Shown: piece by piece, positions 16,357 through 22,690 of the stretch
How positions within the stretch are numbered: position 1 is the stretch's first letter
Layout of the letters: every line of letters begins with the position of its first letter
Assembly: GCA_017525225.1 (NCBI GenBank)
Contig: JAFXTB010000053.1
Span: 1-42,088, forward strand
DNA: 42,088 bases
Source of the DNA: Kiritimatiellia bacterium
GTDB lineage: Bacteria > Verrucomicrobiota > Kiritimatiellia > RFP12 > UBA1067
Direction: 5' to 3'
The notes under the pieces: model-generated
The model's database searches: none
Told to the model about the DNA's origin: nothing
What the model saw: only the letters and a program-made list of their open reading frames with translations
Made by a program: the position numbers and the translations under genes

Positions 16357-17019
16357 ATGAACATCAGGAAGATTACAGACTGGCTTGACCGCGTGCTGGA
16401 CGTGGCGGCGTTCTCGGACGTATCGAACAATGGCGTGCAGATCGACCGGGAAGGGGAGGAAGTGGCGAAGGTCGCCTTCGCCGTAGATGCGTCGGCAGCC
16501 ACGGTGGAGGCCGCGGCCGAGGCCGGTGCGCAGCTCCTGGTAGTGCATCACGGCATATCGTGGGGCGGCGGCATCAAGCGCGTCGCCGGCGGCGTAGGGC
16601 GCGTGGTGCGTACCGCAATCAAGGCGAACATCGCGCTATACGGGGTCCATCTGCCCCTGGACGCGAACGAACGATACGGCAACAACTTCGAACTGGCGCG
16701 ATTCCTGGGGCTCAAGAAGCTGAAACGCGCGTTCGTCTACCACGGCGAATCGATCGGCGTAATAGGGGTTCTGCCCAACGGGCGCAAGGTGGGCGTCTGC
16801 TCCGGCGGAGCCGGGGATTTCGCGGAGGAGGCAAAGCGCCTTGGCTGCGATCTCTACATCACCGGCGAGGCCAGCTGGGGCGAGACTATCGCCGCCGAGA
16901 ACTGTGGCATGAAGATGATCTGCGCCGGCCACTACCAGACGGAGACCTTTGGCGTAAAGGCCCTAGCAAAGGCCATGAAGCGCGCCTTGAAGGTGGATAC
17001 GGAGTTCATCGGGACATGA
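16357..17019 (+). CDS. Nif3/YbgI-family dinuclear metal-binding protein
   Basis: A 220-residue protein of the Nif3-like (YbgI/YqfO) family, which forms ring-shaped hexamers with two metals per subunit. The metal motifs are visible: VVHHG with H64 and H65, YGVHLPLD with D102, and GHYQTET near the C-terminus. It lacks the extra inserted PII-like domain of longer family members. Often annotated as GTP cyclohydrolase I type 2, but that activity is not established for the family. ATG 16357 matches the family N-terminus (MNIRKITDWLD). A separate promoter for the next gene follows, so it is probably monocistronic. Confidence 0.88.
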   Translation: MNIRKITDWLDRVLDVAAFSDVSNNGVQIDREGEEVAKVAFAVDASAATVEAAAEAGAQLLVVHHGISWGGGIKRVAGGVGRVVRTAIKANIALYGVHLPLDANERYGNNFELARFLGLKKLKRAFVYHGESIGVIGVLPNGRKVGVCSGGAGDFAEEAKRLGCDLYITGEASWGETIAAENCGMKMICAGHYQTETFGVKALAKAMKRALKVDTEFIGT

Positions 17020-17070
17020 GATATGACGCATCGGTGGACGCCAATTTTTAATGTAGGCTTAACGGAAAAA

Positions 17071-17079
17071 TGGTAGAAT
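17071..17079 (+). promoter_or_regulatory. extended -10 promoter of the MoxR operon
   Basis: TGG-TAGAAT with the hexamer at 17074-17079 and predicted start near 17086. Unlike the leaderless genes, AAGGAG at 17093-17098 precedes ATG 17108. No clear -35. Confidence 0.55.
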
Positions 17080-17107
17080 ACAGGCAAGTCGAAAGGAGCA
17101 ACAGGAC

Positions 17108-18097
17108 ATGGATCTCACGAATGCAACGAACCGCATCGCCGCCCAGGGCGAGCTGGTGACTAAAATCAAGGAAGAAGTCGGCAAGGTGATCGTAGGCCAG
17201 GAGAGGCTGATAGACCGACTGGTGCTGGCGCTGGTAACGGACGGACACATCCTGCTGGAAGGCGTGCCGGGGCTCGCGAAGACGCTCAGCGTAAACACGC
17301 TCGCCAAGGCGCTGGGCATGGACTTCAAGCGCATATCCTTTACGCCAGACCTTCTGCCGGCCGATGTGGTGGGCACGCTCATCTATTCGCCGAAGACCGG
17401 CGAGTTCTCCCCGAAGAAGGGGCCGGTGTTCACCAATCTGCTTCTGGCGGACGAGATCAACCGCGCGCCCGCGAAGGTTCAGAGCGCGCTCCTGGAATCG
17501 ATGCAGGAGCGCCAGGTGACGATCGGCGAGACGACCTACGCGCTGCCCAGGCCGTTCCTCGTGCTGGCCACCCAGAACCCGATCGAGCAGGAAGGCACCT
17601 ATCCGCTGCCAGAGGCCCAGGTGGACCGCTTCATGTTCAAGTGCCTCGTGGAGACGCCTAGCCGCAGCGACGAGCGCCGCATCATGGAACGCTTCGCGCA
17701 GCAGGCGAAGGCGCCCGAGGTCCAGACCGTCGCCACGCCTGACGCCATCGCCGATCTTCGCGAGACGTTGAAGGAGGTCTACTGCGACGAGAAGGTCGGC
17801 GACTACATCCTCGATATCGTCTTCGCGACACGCGAGCCAGACAAGACGAAGGGGCTCGAATCCCTCAAGGAGCAGATCCAGGTCGGCGCGTCTCCGCGTG
17901 CCACGCTCTGCCTCAACAAGGCCGCTCGCGCCAACGCGCTTGTGCACGGCCGCGCCTACGCGACTCCGCAGGACGTGAAGGAGATCGTGCATGACGTGCT
18001 GCGCCACCGCATCCTGCTCACCTACGAGGCCGAGGCGGAGAACGTGACAAGCGACATGGTGATCGACAAGATACTTTCCGTCGTGCCAGTGCCGTGA
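17108..18097 (+). CDS. MoxR-family AAA+ ATPase
   Basis: A 329-residue AAA+ ATPase of the MoxR group. Walker A is GVPGLAKT at 52-59; Walker B has D115-E116 in LLLADEINRAP; sensor 1 lies in LATQNPIEQEGTYPLPEAQ. MoxR proteins act as chaperones or remodellers for von Willebrand factor A proteins, and the next gene encodes a DUF58/VWA-like partner, as is usual. It heads an operon of three or four genes. SD and promoter fix the start. Length is normal. Confidence 0.95.
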   Translation: MDLTNATNRIAAQGELVTKIKEEVGKVIVGQERLIDRLVLALVTDGHILLEGVPGLAKTLSVNTLAKALGMDFKRISFTPDLLPADVVGTLIYSPKTGEFSPKKGPVFTNLLLADEINRAPAKVQSALLESMQERQVTIGETTYALPRPFLVLATQNPIEQEGTYPLPEAQVDRFMFKCLVETPSRSDERRIMERFAQQAKAPEVQTVATPDAIADLRETLKEVYCDEKVGDYILDIVFATREPDKTKGLESLKEQIQVGASPRATLCLNKAARANALVHGRAYATPQDVKEIVHDVLRHRILLTYEAEAENVTSDMVIDKILSVVPVP

Positions 18098-18140
18098 AGG
18101 CGGTGACTGGGACATCTGGTACTGCTGACGCTTCCGGAAC

Positions 18141-19040
18141 ATGGCGACTGACGTAAAAGAGCTGATGGCGAAGGTGGGGAAGATAAGGATCCTCACCAAC
18201 CGCCTCGTTGACGACCGTCTGAGCGGCGACTACCATTCGACGTTCAAGGGCCAGGGCGTCGAGTTCGACGAGGTCCGCCCGTATGTCGCCGGCGACGATG
18301 TACGCTCCATAGACTGGAACGTCACGGCCCGCACCGGCACGCCGTTCATCAAGCGCTTCAGCGAGGAGCGCGAGCTGACGGTCCTTTTCATGGTGGACGT
18401 CTCTGGTTCGCAGAGCTACGGCAGCGTGGAACGCTCCAAGATGGAGCTGGCGGCCGAGGTGACCGCGCTTCTCGCGCTCACCGCCATACGCAACCAGGAC
18501 AAGATCGGGCTCGTGCTGTTCTCCGATAAGATCGTTAAGTACATCCCGCCGCGCAAGGGACGGCAGCCCGTGATGCGGCTCGTACGCGAAGTTCTTGCCG
18601 CCGAGGACGAGGCGACAGGCGGTACCGACCTCGCCGGGGCGCTCAAGTTCCTCAACGGCGTGCAGAAGCGCCGAGCCGTGGTGTTTCTGGTGAGCGACTT
18701 CATGGGGCGCGCTGGTGGAGAGTCCGAATGGGAGAAGCTCCTTCGCGTGGTGGCGCGGCGGCACGACGTGGTGTGCATCCCCGTGAGCGACCCTGCTGAA
18801 GGTGAACTGCCGATCGCTGGACTTGCCGAACTCGAGGACCCCGAGACTGGCGAACTCGTGCTGGTCGATACCGCCGACAGGAAGCTGCGCGAGCAGTTCG
18901 CCGCTGTGGCGGCAGCCGAGCGAGAACATCTTCTGCGCTATTTCGCCAGGACTGGCATAGACCATGTGGCCGTGTCGACCGACCAGCCCTATATACAGGG
19001 CATACGCGCGCTTTTCAAGAGAAGGGCGGCAAAAAGATGA
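18141..19040 (+). CDS. DUF58 domain protein (VWA-like)
   Basis: A 299-residue cytoplasmic protein. The DUF58 signature GVEFDEVRPYVAGDD followed by RSIDWNVTARTG lies at 39-66, and a MIDAS-like DVSGS at 86-90 marks the VWA fold; D664-equivalent TGGTDLAGAL supplies the Thr/Asp loop of the metal site. DUF58 proteins pair with MoxR ATPases and with BatA/BatD-type membrane proteins, in stress or envelope functions. It begins 43 bases after moxR and overlaps the following gene as ATGA. Confidence 0.92.
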   Translation: MATDVKELMAKVGKIRILTNRLVDDRLSGDYHSTFKGQGVEFDEVRPYVAGDDVRSIDWNVTARTGTPFIKRFSEERELTVLFMVDVSGSQSYGSVERSKMELAAEVTALLALTAIRNQDKIGLVLFSDKIVKYIPPRKGRQPVMRLVREVLAAEDEATGGTDLAGALKFLNGVQKRRAVVFLVSDFMGRAGGESEWEKLLRVVARRHDVVCIPVSDPAEGELPIAGLAELEDPETGELVLVDTADRKLREQFAAVAAAEREHLLRYFARTGIDHVAVSTDQPYIQGIRALFKRRAAKR

Positions 19041-19486
19041 ACGGCGTCTTCAGTTTTAAGGGCATTATGGGCCTTATTGGCCTTATGGTTCTGCCGCTGG
19101 CCGCGGAACAGGTTGCCGATCTTGGACGCGACGGTATAGATATAAAGGTGGATGCAGAGCCTGCCCAGGTCGATGTGGCGCGCGACTTCTTCGTGACGCT
19201 TACCTTCACAGTGCCGTCAGGCCGAACCATCGCGTTGCCCGATCTGCGCGATCGTTTCACCGGTTTCCGCGTGGCCGAGGATTTCACCGAAGACCCCGTT
19301 GCCGCACCAGACGGTTCCACCATGCTCGTCTCGCGCTGGCGGCTTGTACCTGAACCTGTCGCCCCAAGTACCGCCTCGCCCCATTTGTCGTATATGTTTC
19401 GATTACGAACAATCTTCCCACCTCCTCATCCTCTTTCTACACCGCCCCCGTATACTTCACGCCGCCGTCGGCCAGGGAGCCTGTGA
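19037..19486 (+). pseudogene. BatD/DUF4381-like membrane protein, N-terminal part (frameshifted)
   Basis: The first 110 or so residues form a signal peptide (MGLIGLMVLPLAAEQ) and a beta-rich extracytoplasmic domain (VDVARDFFVTLTFTVPSG). After the CCCC at 19362-19365 this frame turns into low-complexity Pro/Ser/Arg codons and stops at 19486. Adding one C to that run joins it without a stop to the reading frame that continues as KYRLAPFVVYVSITNN and then into the C-terminal part, giving one protein of about 326 residues. Either the base is missing through a sequencing or assembly error, or the gene is broken or recoded. ATGA overlap with the DUF58 gene shows operon membership. Confidence 0.65.
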
Positions 19487-20016
19487 CGGGCGATATGGAG
19501 ATAGATCCCAGGAAGGATATGCCTCCGCTCAGCTGGAAGTTTGTCGGCATGCTTGCGGCGGCCCTTGTCGGTGTGGCGCTTCTCGTGGCGTTGATATACC
19601 TTGCGGTGCGCAAGATCCGCACCATGGTGCGCGTGCACCGCATGAGCCCCATAGAGCGCGCATACTACGAGCTGGACAGACTGTTGAAGAAGGGGCTTCC
19701 CGGGCGCGGATTATACAAGGACTTCTACGTGGAGCTTACGATGGTGGTGAGACGGTATGTCGAACGCAAGTACGGCGTGAAGGCACCGAACATGACGACA
19801 CAGGAATTTCTTGGCGAGCTGGCGCGCCGTGCCTCCGATGCCTCCGTGCAGCGCATCGGCGATCCGGCGGCGCTTCGTGAATTCCTCGAATCCGCCGATC
19901 TCGTGAAGTTCGCCGGCGTGGAGGCCACCCCTGAGATGGCCGACACTGCCACAGGCAAGGCCCGCAACTATCTCACGACCGACAGCAAGGGCGAAAGCGC
20001 AGCGCGTCCCAACTGA
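19483..20016 (+). pseudogene. BatD/DUF4381-like membrane protein, C-terminal part (frameshifted)
   Basis: The continuation of the preceding frame-broken gene. From GTG 19483 it encodes 177 residues: a short extracytoplasmic end, one membrane helix (FVGMLAAALVGVALLVALIYLAV, preceded by PPLSWK), and a cytoplasmic domain of about 125 residues beginning RKIRTMVRVHRMSP and containing YELDRLLKK and FYVELTMVVRRYVERKYG. This topology is that of DUF4381/BatD-like proteins in MoxR-DUF58 clusters. The frame stays open well upstream of 19483, encoding sensible sequence back to the CCCC run, so this is not an independent gene. The usual BatA/BatB genes do not follow; the operon ends here. Confidence 0.65.
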
Positions 20017-20051
20017 GGATGAAATCGTTGCCACCCTTGCATGCCGAACCA

Positions 20052-20083
20052 GATGACATTTTTTTTTCATTTTTTCTGTCATC
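20052..20083. repeat. inverted repeat with T-rich centre after the MoxR operon
   Basis: GATGACA at 20052-20058 and TGTCATC at 20077-20083 with an 18-base loop that is almost all T. The half site TGTCATC occurs again at 20276-20282, next to the -35 of the strong promoter downstream. It may be a weak terminator or a remote regulator site. Confidence 0.35.
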
Positions 20084-20154
20084 GGTGCTCGGTGCGCGCA
20101 TATCACAAGGTGAAGACGATTTCATAAAAGATGTTCTTTCCTTCTTGTTCTTGG

Positions 20155-20186
20155 CACCCGGACCGGCTCCCTACCCGTTCCGGGTG
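20155..20186 (+). terminator. 8-bp hairpin in the gap after the MoxR operon
   Basis: CACCCGGA at 20155-20162 pairs perfectly with TCCGGGTG at 20179-20186 around a 16-base loop, followed by TTGCAATTTC. It likely marks the 3' end of the MoxR transcript. The rest of 20017-20240 shows no gene I can support. Confidence 0.35.
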
Positions 20187-20240
20187 TTGCAATTTCAAGG
20201 GGATTTGCGGTGCCTCCAGGTGGTTTGCTTACCCCGTCCG

Positions 20241-20298
20241 AAAAAAATTATTTTTTTTATTTTATCCCATTGACATGTCATCCGAACTATGGTAAAAT
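20241..20298 (+). promoter_or_regulatory. very strong promoter with UP-like element for the Cys-rich secreted protein
   Basis: A run of A and T (20241-20266) resembling an UP element precedes a perfect TTGACA at 20270-20275, a 17-base spacer, and TATGG-TAAAAT with the hexamer at 20293-20298. This is the best promoter in the window. Predicted start near 20305. Confidence 0.75.
20271..20280. promoter_or_regulatory. TGACATGTCA palindrome over the -35, candidate operator
   Basis: A perfect 10-bp palindrome overlaps the -35 hexamer of the strong promoter. Its half site extends to TGTCATCCG and is echoed by TGTCATCGG at 20077-20085. Confidence 0.35.
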
Positions 20299-20304
20299 GT
20301 CGTC

Positions 20305-20428
20305 GCTTTCGAGCACCATAGGCCTTTTCGGGCTGCCTGGGCGATTTAGGGATCGGTTGGGCGCGATGGTCCGGCAAGACTGGGTGTGGTAAAAGCAACA
20401 ACAAACAAAACAAAAGGAAAGAAAGAAA
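20305..20428 (+). promoter_or_regulatory. 124-base leader of the Cys-rich protein gene
   Basis: The first 85 bases are G-rich and can fold (for example AGGC/GCCT around 20320-20340). The last 37 bases are A-rich and unstructured (AAAGCAACAACAAAC and onward) and carry the SD AAAGGAAAG. An open A-rich standby region before a weak SD suits high translation. Confidence 0.45.
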
Positions 20429-21205
20429 ATGAAGAAGATCATGATCGCAGCTGCTGTGGCTGCCATGGGCGTTGCCGCTTTCGCGGATTGCGCTCCCAAC
20501 CCTGAGGTCTGGGTTTACACCTGGAAGTTCACGGGCAAGACCACGACCGGTAAGGAAGCTAAGGCAGCAGCCATTAATCCCTGCCAGCCTTCGGGCAATA
20601 CGCAGGCTGGTGACTGCAGCAAGGCGTATCGCGTTCCTGCGTCTCTCAAGATTCAGGGCTACACCTATGCCTGCCCCGCCAAGTACTGCTCTGACGGTGA
20701 CAATGCCGGTGACAGCCTCGGTTTCGAGACCGCGTTCACCGAGCCCAACGAGGTGTTCTATATGACCAAGCCCTACAAGGCTTCCTTCTTCGGTGGTGTG
20801 ACGACTGAGATCGCCCACATCATCGGCAAGAACAAGAAGCAGGCTGAGATTCAGGGTGTTGCCAACCTCACCGAGGACGTTGAGTACTCCACCTTCAAGC
20901 TCACCTATGCTGGTTTCGGCAAGATCAACGGCAGCAAGAGGGTGACCTCTGCTTCGGGTAACTTCGCCGGCACGCTCTCCCAGCCTTGGGCTGTTGGGAC
21001 GTCGGGCACGGGTTCGAACAAGAAGTACATCTGCGACGCCGCTGGTTACTGGAGCTGCGAGAGCATCAACACGCTCCTGTGCGGTCCGTCCATCGCCTAT
21101 GGCAAGTGGTCGGTCAAGTACAACAGCACGGCCTCCAAGAAGTTCAAGAAGGATGGTACGACTGTCAAGATGCCGAACTGGGTTGTCTGGGAGAACGCGA
21201 AGTAA
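20429..21205 (+). CDS. abundant secreted Cys-rich protein of unknown function
   Basis: A 258-residue protein with a clean signal peptide (MKKIMIAAAVAAMGVAAFA, cleaved before D20). The mature part has eight Cys (21, 52, 63, 82, 87, 202, 210, 218), an even number grouped near both ends, so four disulfides are plausible. It is rich in Tyr, Trp, Gly and Lys, with segments such as VYTWKFTGKTTTGK and YGKWSVKYN that suggest a beta-sandwich. I do not recognise the family. Codon use differs from the neighbours: more GCT, GGT and GTT, the pattern of a very highly expressed gene. Together with the near-consensus promoter, the A-rich leader and a strong terminator, this implies a major surface, periplasmic or secreted protein. 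Monocistronic. Confidence 0.85.
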   Translation: MKKIMIAAAVAAMGVAAFADCAPNPEVWVYTWKFTGKTTTGKEAKAAAINPCQPSGNTQAGDCSKAYRVPASLKIQGYTYACPAKYCSDGDNAGDSLGFETAFTEPNEVFYMTKPYKASFFGGVTTEIAHIIGKNKKQAEIQGVANLTEDVEYSTFKLTYAGFGKINGSKRVTSASGNFAGTLSQPWAVGTSGTGSNKKYICDAAGYWSCESINTLLCGPSIAYGKWSVKYNSTASKKFKKDGTTVKMPNWVVWENAK

Positions 21206-21254
21206 GGCATGATTGCTGTTACTACCGATGTTTGATCATCGGGATAAAGCAAGA

Positions 21255-21289
21255 AAAGCGGTTGGCAGAGATGCCAGCCGCTTTTTTTT
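21255..21289 (+). terminator. intrinsic terminator of the Cys-rich protein gene
   Basis: A 13-bp stem: AAAGCGGTTGGCA at 21255-21267, loop GAGA, TGCCAGCCGCTTT at 21272-21284 with one G-T pair, and T8 at 21282-21289. The clearest terminator in the window. Confidence 0.92.
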
Positions 21290-21308
21290 AATAAAATCAA
21301 TTTCAGGG

Positions 21309-21337
21309 TTGTACACCGCGTAGAATTATGATAGAAT
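21309..21337 (+). promoter_or_regulatory. promoter of the long secreted-protein operon
   Basis: TTGTAC at 21309-21314, a 17-base spacer, then TATGA-TAGAAT with the hexamer at 21332-21337. Predicted start near 21344. GGAGGT at 21353-21358 lies 25 bases before ATG 21384, with a CTCGATATCGAG palindrome (21363-21374) between them that could fold and shorten the gap. Confidence 0.55.
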
Positions 21338-21383
21338 GTCCATGTTTTCTACGGAGGTAGATCTCGATATCGAGGCGTGGGAG

Positions 21384-22670
21384 ATGCAGATAAAAATATT
21401 GTTTAAATTTGCGCTCTATTTGTTGATTGTGACGTCTTTGACGGGATGTCCGCAACAAAAGGGTGAGGATGGCTCCGGCAAGGAGAAGTCGAAGCGGTCG
21501 GCAGAAGCGTCGTCCGGTGGTGGTGCTTTGTCTGTAAAGAAGAAAAGCCGTTATCCAGTGGATGATCTTGCCGCCACGGCAGTTGTGATCAAGGTCAATG
21601 GTCAGCCGATAACGCAGGCTGACTACAGGAAATGGTTCAAGTTGCGTGACAGGATATACCGTGCCATGCAGCGCCTTTCCCCCACGGAAAAGAACGACAA
21701 GACGGCGGCTTTCGCGCGTGATAGCCGGCAACATGTGTTGTTTGAGTTGATACGGCGCGAATTGATGCGGCAGGAGGCTGAGCGCTTAGGGGTCGTGGTT
21801 GACGAGAAACGCATCCGCCGCCTTGAAAAGGAATTCATGGAGGCAATACACAGGCCCAAAGAGCCGTTTTCCTCCATCGGGAAGTATTTTGAGGAGCCAT
21901 GGGGGACGGCTTTGCGGGAATCAATATTCAAAGATGCGCGCGAGAGTGCCACGCTTGAGAAATCCACGACGAACAACCTTGTAAGCGTGACGGACGAGGA
22001 GGTCGACCGCTACATCAAGTACATAAAAGAATGGAACAAAGAGGCCGAAGCAAAGAACAAGGTGCAGCGCGAGAAGGCCCTAAAGGCCAAGCACGATATC
22101 CTGAACGGCGGATACTTCTACGCCATAACGACCAATCGTGCGGATCTGGCCAAGGAGGACGGACTGGATTGGCAGACGGTCGAGCTGGGTGAATTTCAAG
22201 CGGACGAGCCTTTGGCCAAATGGCTGATGACAGCCAAGCCCGGCGACATATCGGATCCGATAGACATGGAAGACGGACTGGCCATAGTAGGGCTGAAAGC
22301 CGCCTACATGGGGGATGCGCCACCAGACTCTCCGCCGGCCATGCAATACGAGCTGGTGCGTTGTACGTTCTATGCGTACGACAAGTATGACGAACCGGAG
22401 GATCGTGCGGAGTTTGCCCGCGATGTGGTCAAGGAGCGGAGAAAGGTCGCCCTTGAGGCGCTTGGCAAGCGACTCTGGGATTCGGCAAAGATAGAATTCC
22501 CCTACGGCGTGAAAATCTTCAAGCCCAGGGCGAAGAAGAAGGTAAAGAAGGCGAATAAGCCTGTCGGTGCCTCCGCGACGAACGGCGTGGAAAAGACGAA
22601 GAGTCTTGTGACCCCAAAGGAGAAAAAGAAGGATGCGCCTGTAGAAAAACAACAGGCCGGTGCGTTCTGA
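21384..22670 (+). CDS. SurA/PrsA-like peptidyl-prolyl isomerase lipoprotein
   Basis: A 428-residue lipoprotein: signal MQIKILFKFALYLLIVTSL ending in the lipobox LTGC with Cys22. A SurA-type N-domain begins VVIKVNGQPITQADYRKW. A parvulin-like domain lies near 245-320, with KHDILNGGYFYAI, VELGEF and KPGDISDPIDMEDGLAIVGLK matching the family pattern. The C-terminal 55 residues are Lys-rich and disordered. It should act outside the cytoplasmic membrane as a chaperone or proline isomerase for exported proteins. ATG 21384 is chosen because it gives a normal 22-residue lipoprotein signal; in-frame ATGs at 21336 and 21342 would put 14-16 charged residues before it. It heads the operon that encodes the giant secreted proteins, its likely clients. 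Confidence 0.75.
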   Translation: MQIKILFKFALYLLIVTSLTGCPQQKGEDGSGKEKSKRSAEASSGGGALSVKKKSRYPVDDLAATAVVIKVNGQPITQADYRKWFKLRDRIYRAMQRLSPTEKNDKTAAFARDSRQHVLFELIRRELMRQEAERLGVVVDEKRIRRLEKEFMEAIHRPKEPFSSIGKYFEEPWGTALRESIFKDARESATLEKSTTNNLVSVTDEEVDRYIKYIKEWNKEAEAKNKVQREKALKAKHDILNGGYFYAITTNRADLAKEDGLDWQTVELGEFQADEPLAKWLMTAKPGDISDPIDMEDGLAIVGLKAAYMGDAPPDSPPAMQYELVRCTFYAYDKYDEPEDRAEFARDVVKERRKVALEALGKRLWDSAKIEFPYGVKIFKPRAKKKVKKANKPVGASATNGVEKTKSLVTPKEKKKDAPVEKQQAGAF

Positions 22671-22690
22671 TTTAACAAGGAGAGAGAAAG

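Noticed and set aside
20019-20273. 84-codon open frame between the MoxR operon and the Cys-rich gene
   Set aside because: It runs through T-rich hairpins and the UP-like element of the next promoter, has no SD-supported start beyond GAGG, and its product is low-complexity Phe and Pro.
21363-21374. CTCGATATCGAG palindrome as an operator
   Set aside because: It lies within the leader between SD and start of the PPIase gene, so a role in RNA folding is as likely; kept only as a remark under that promoter.
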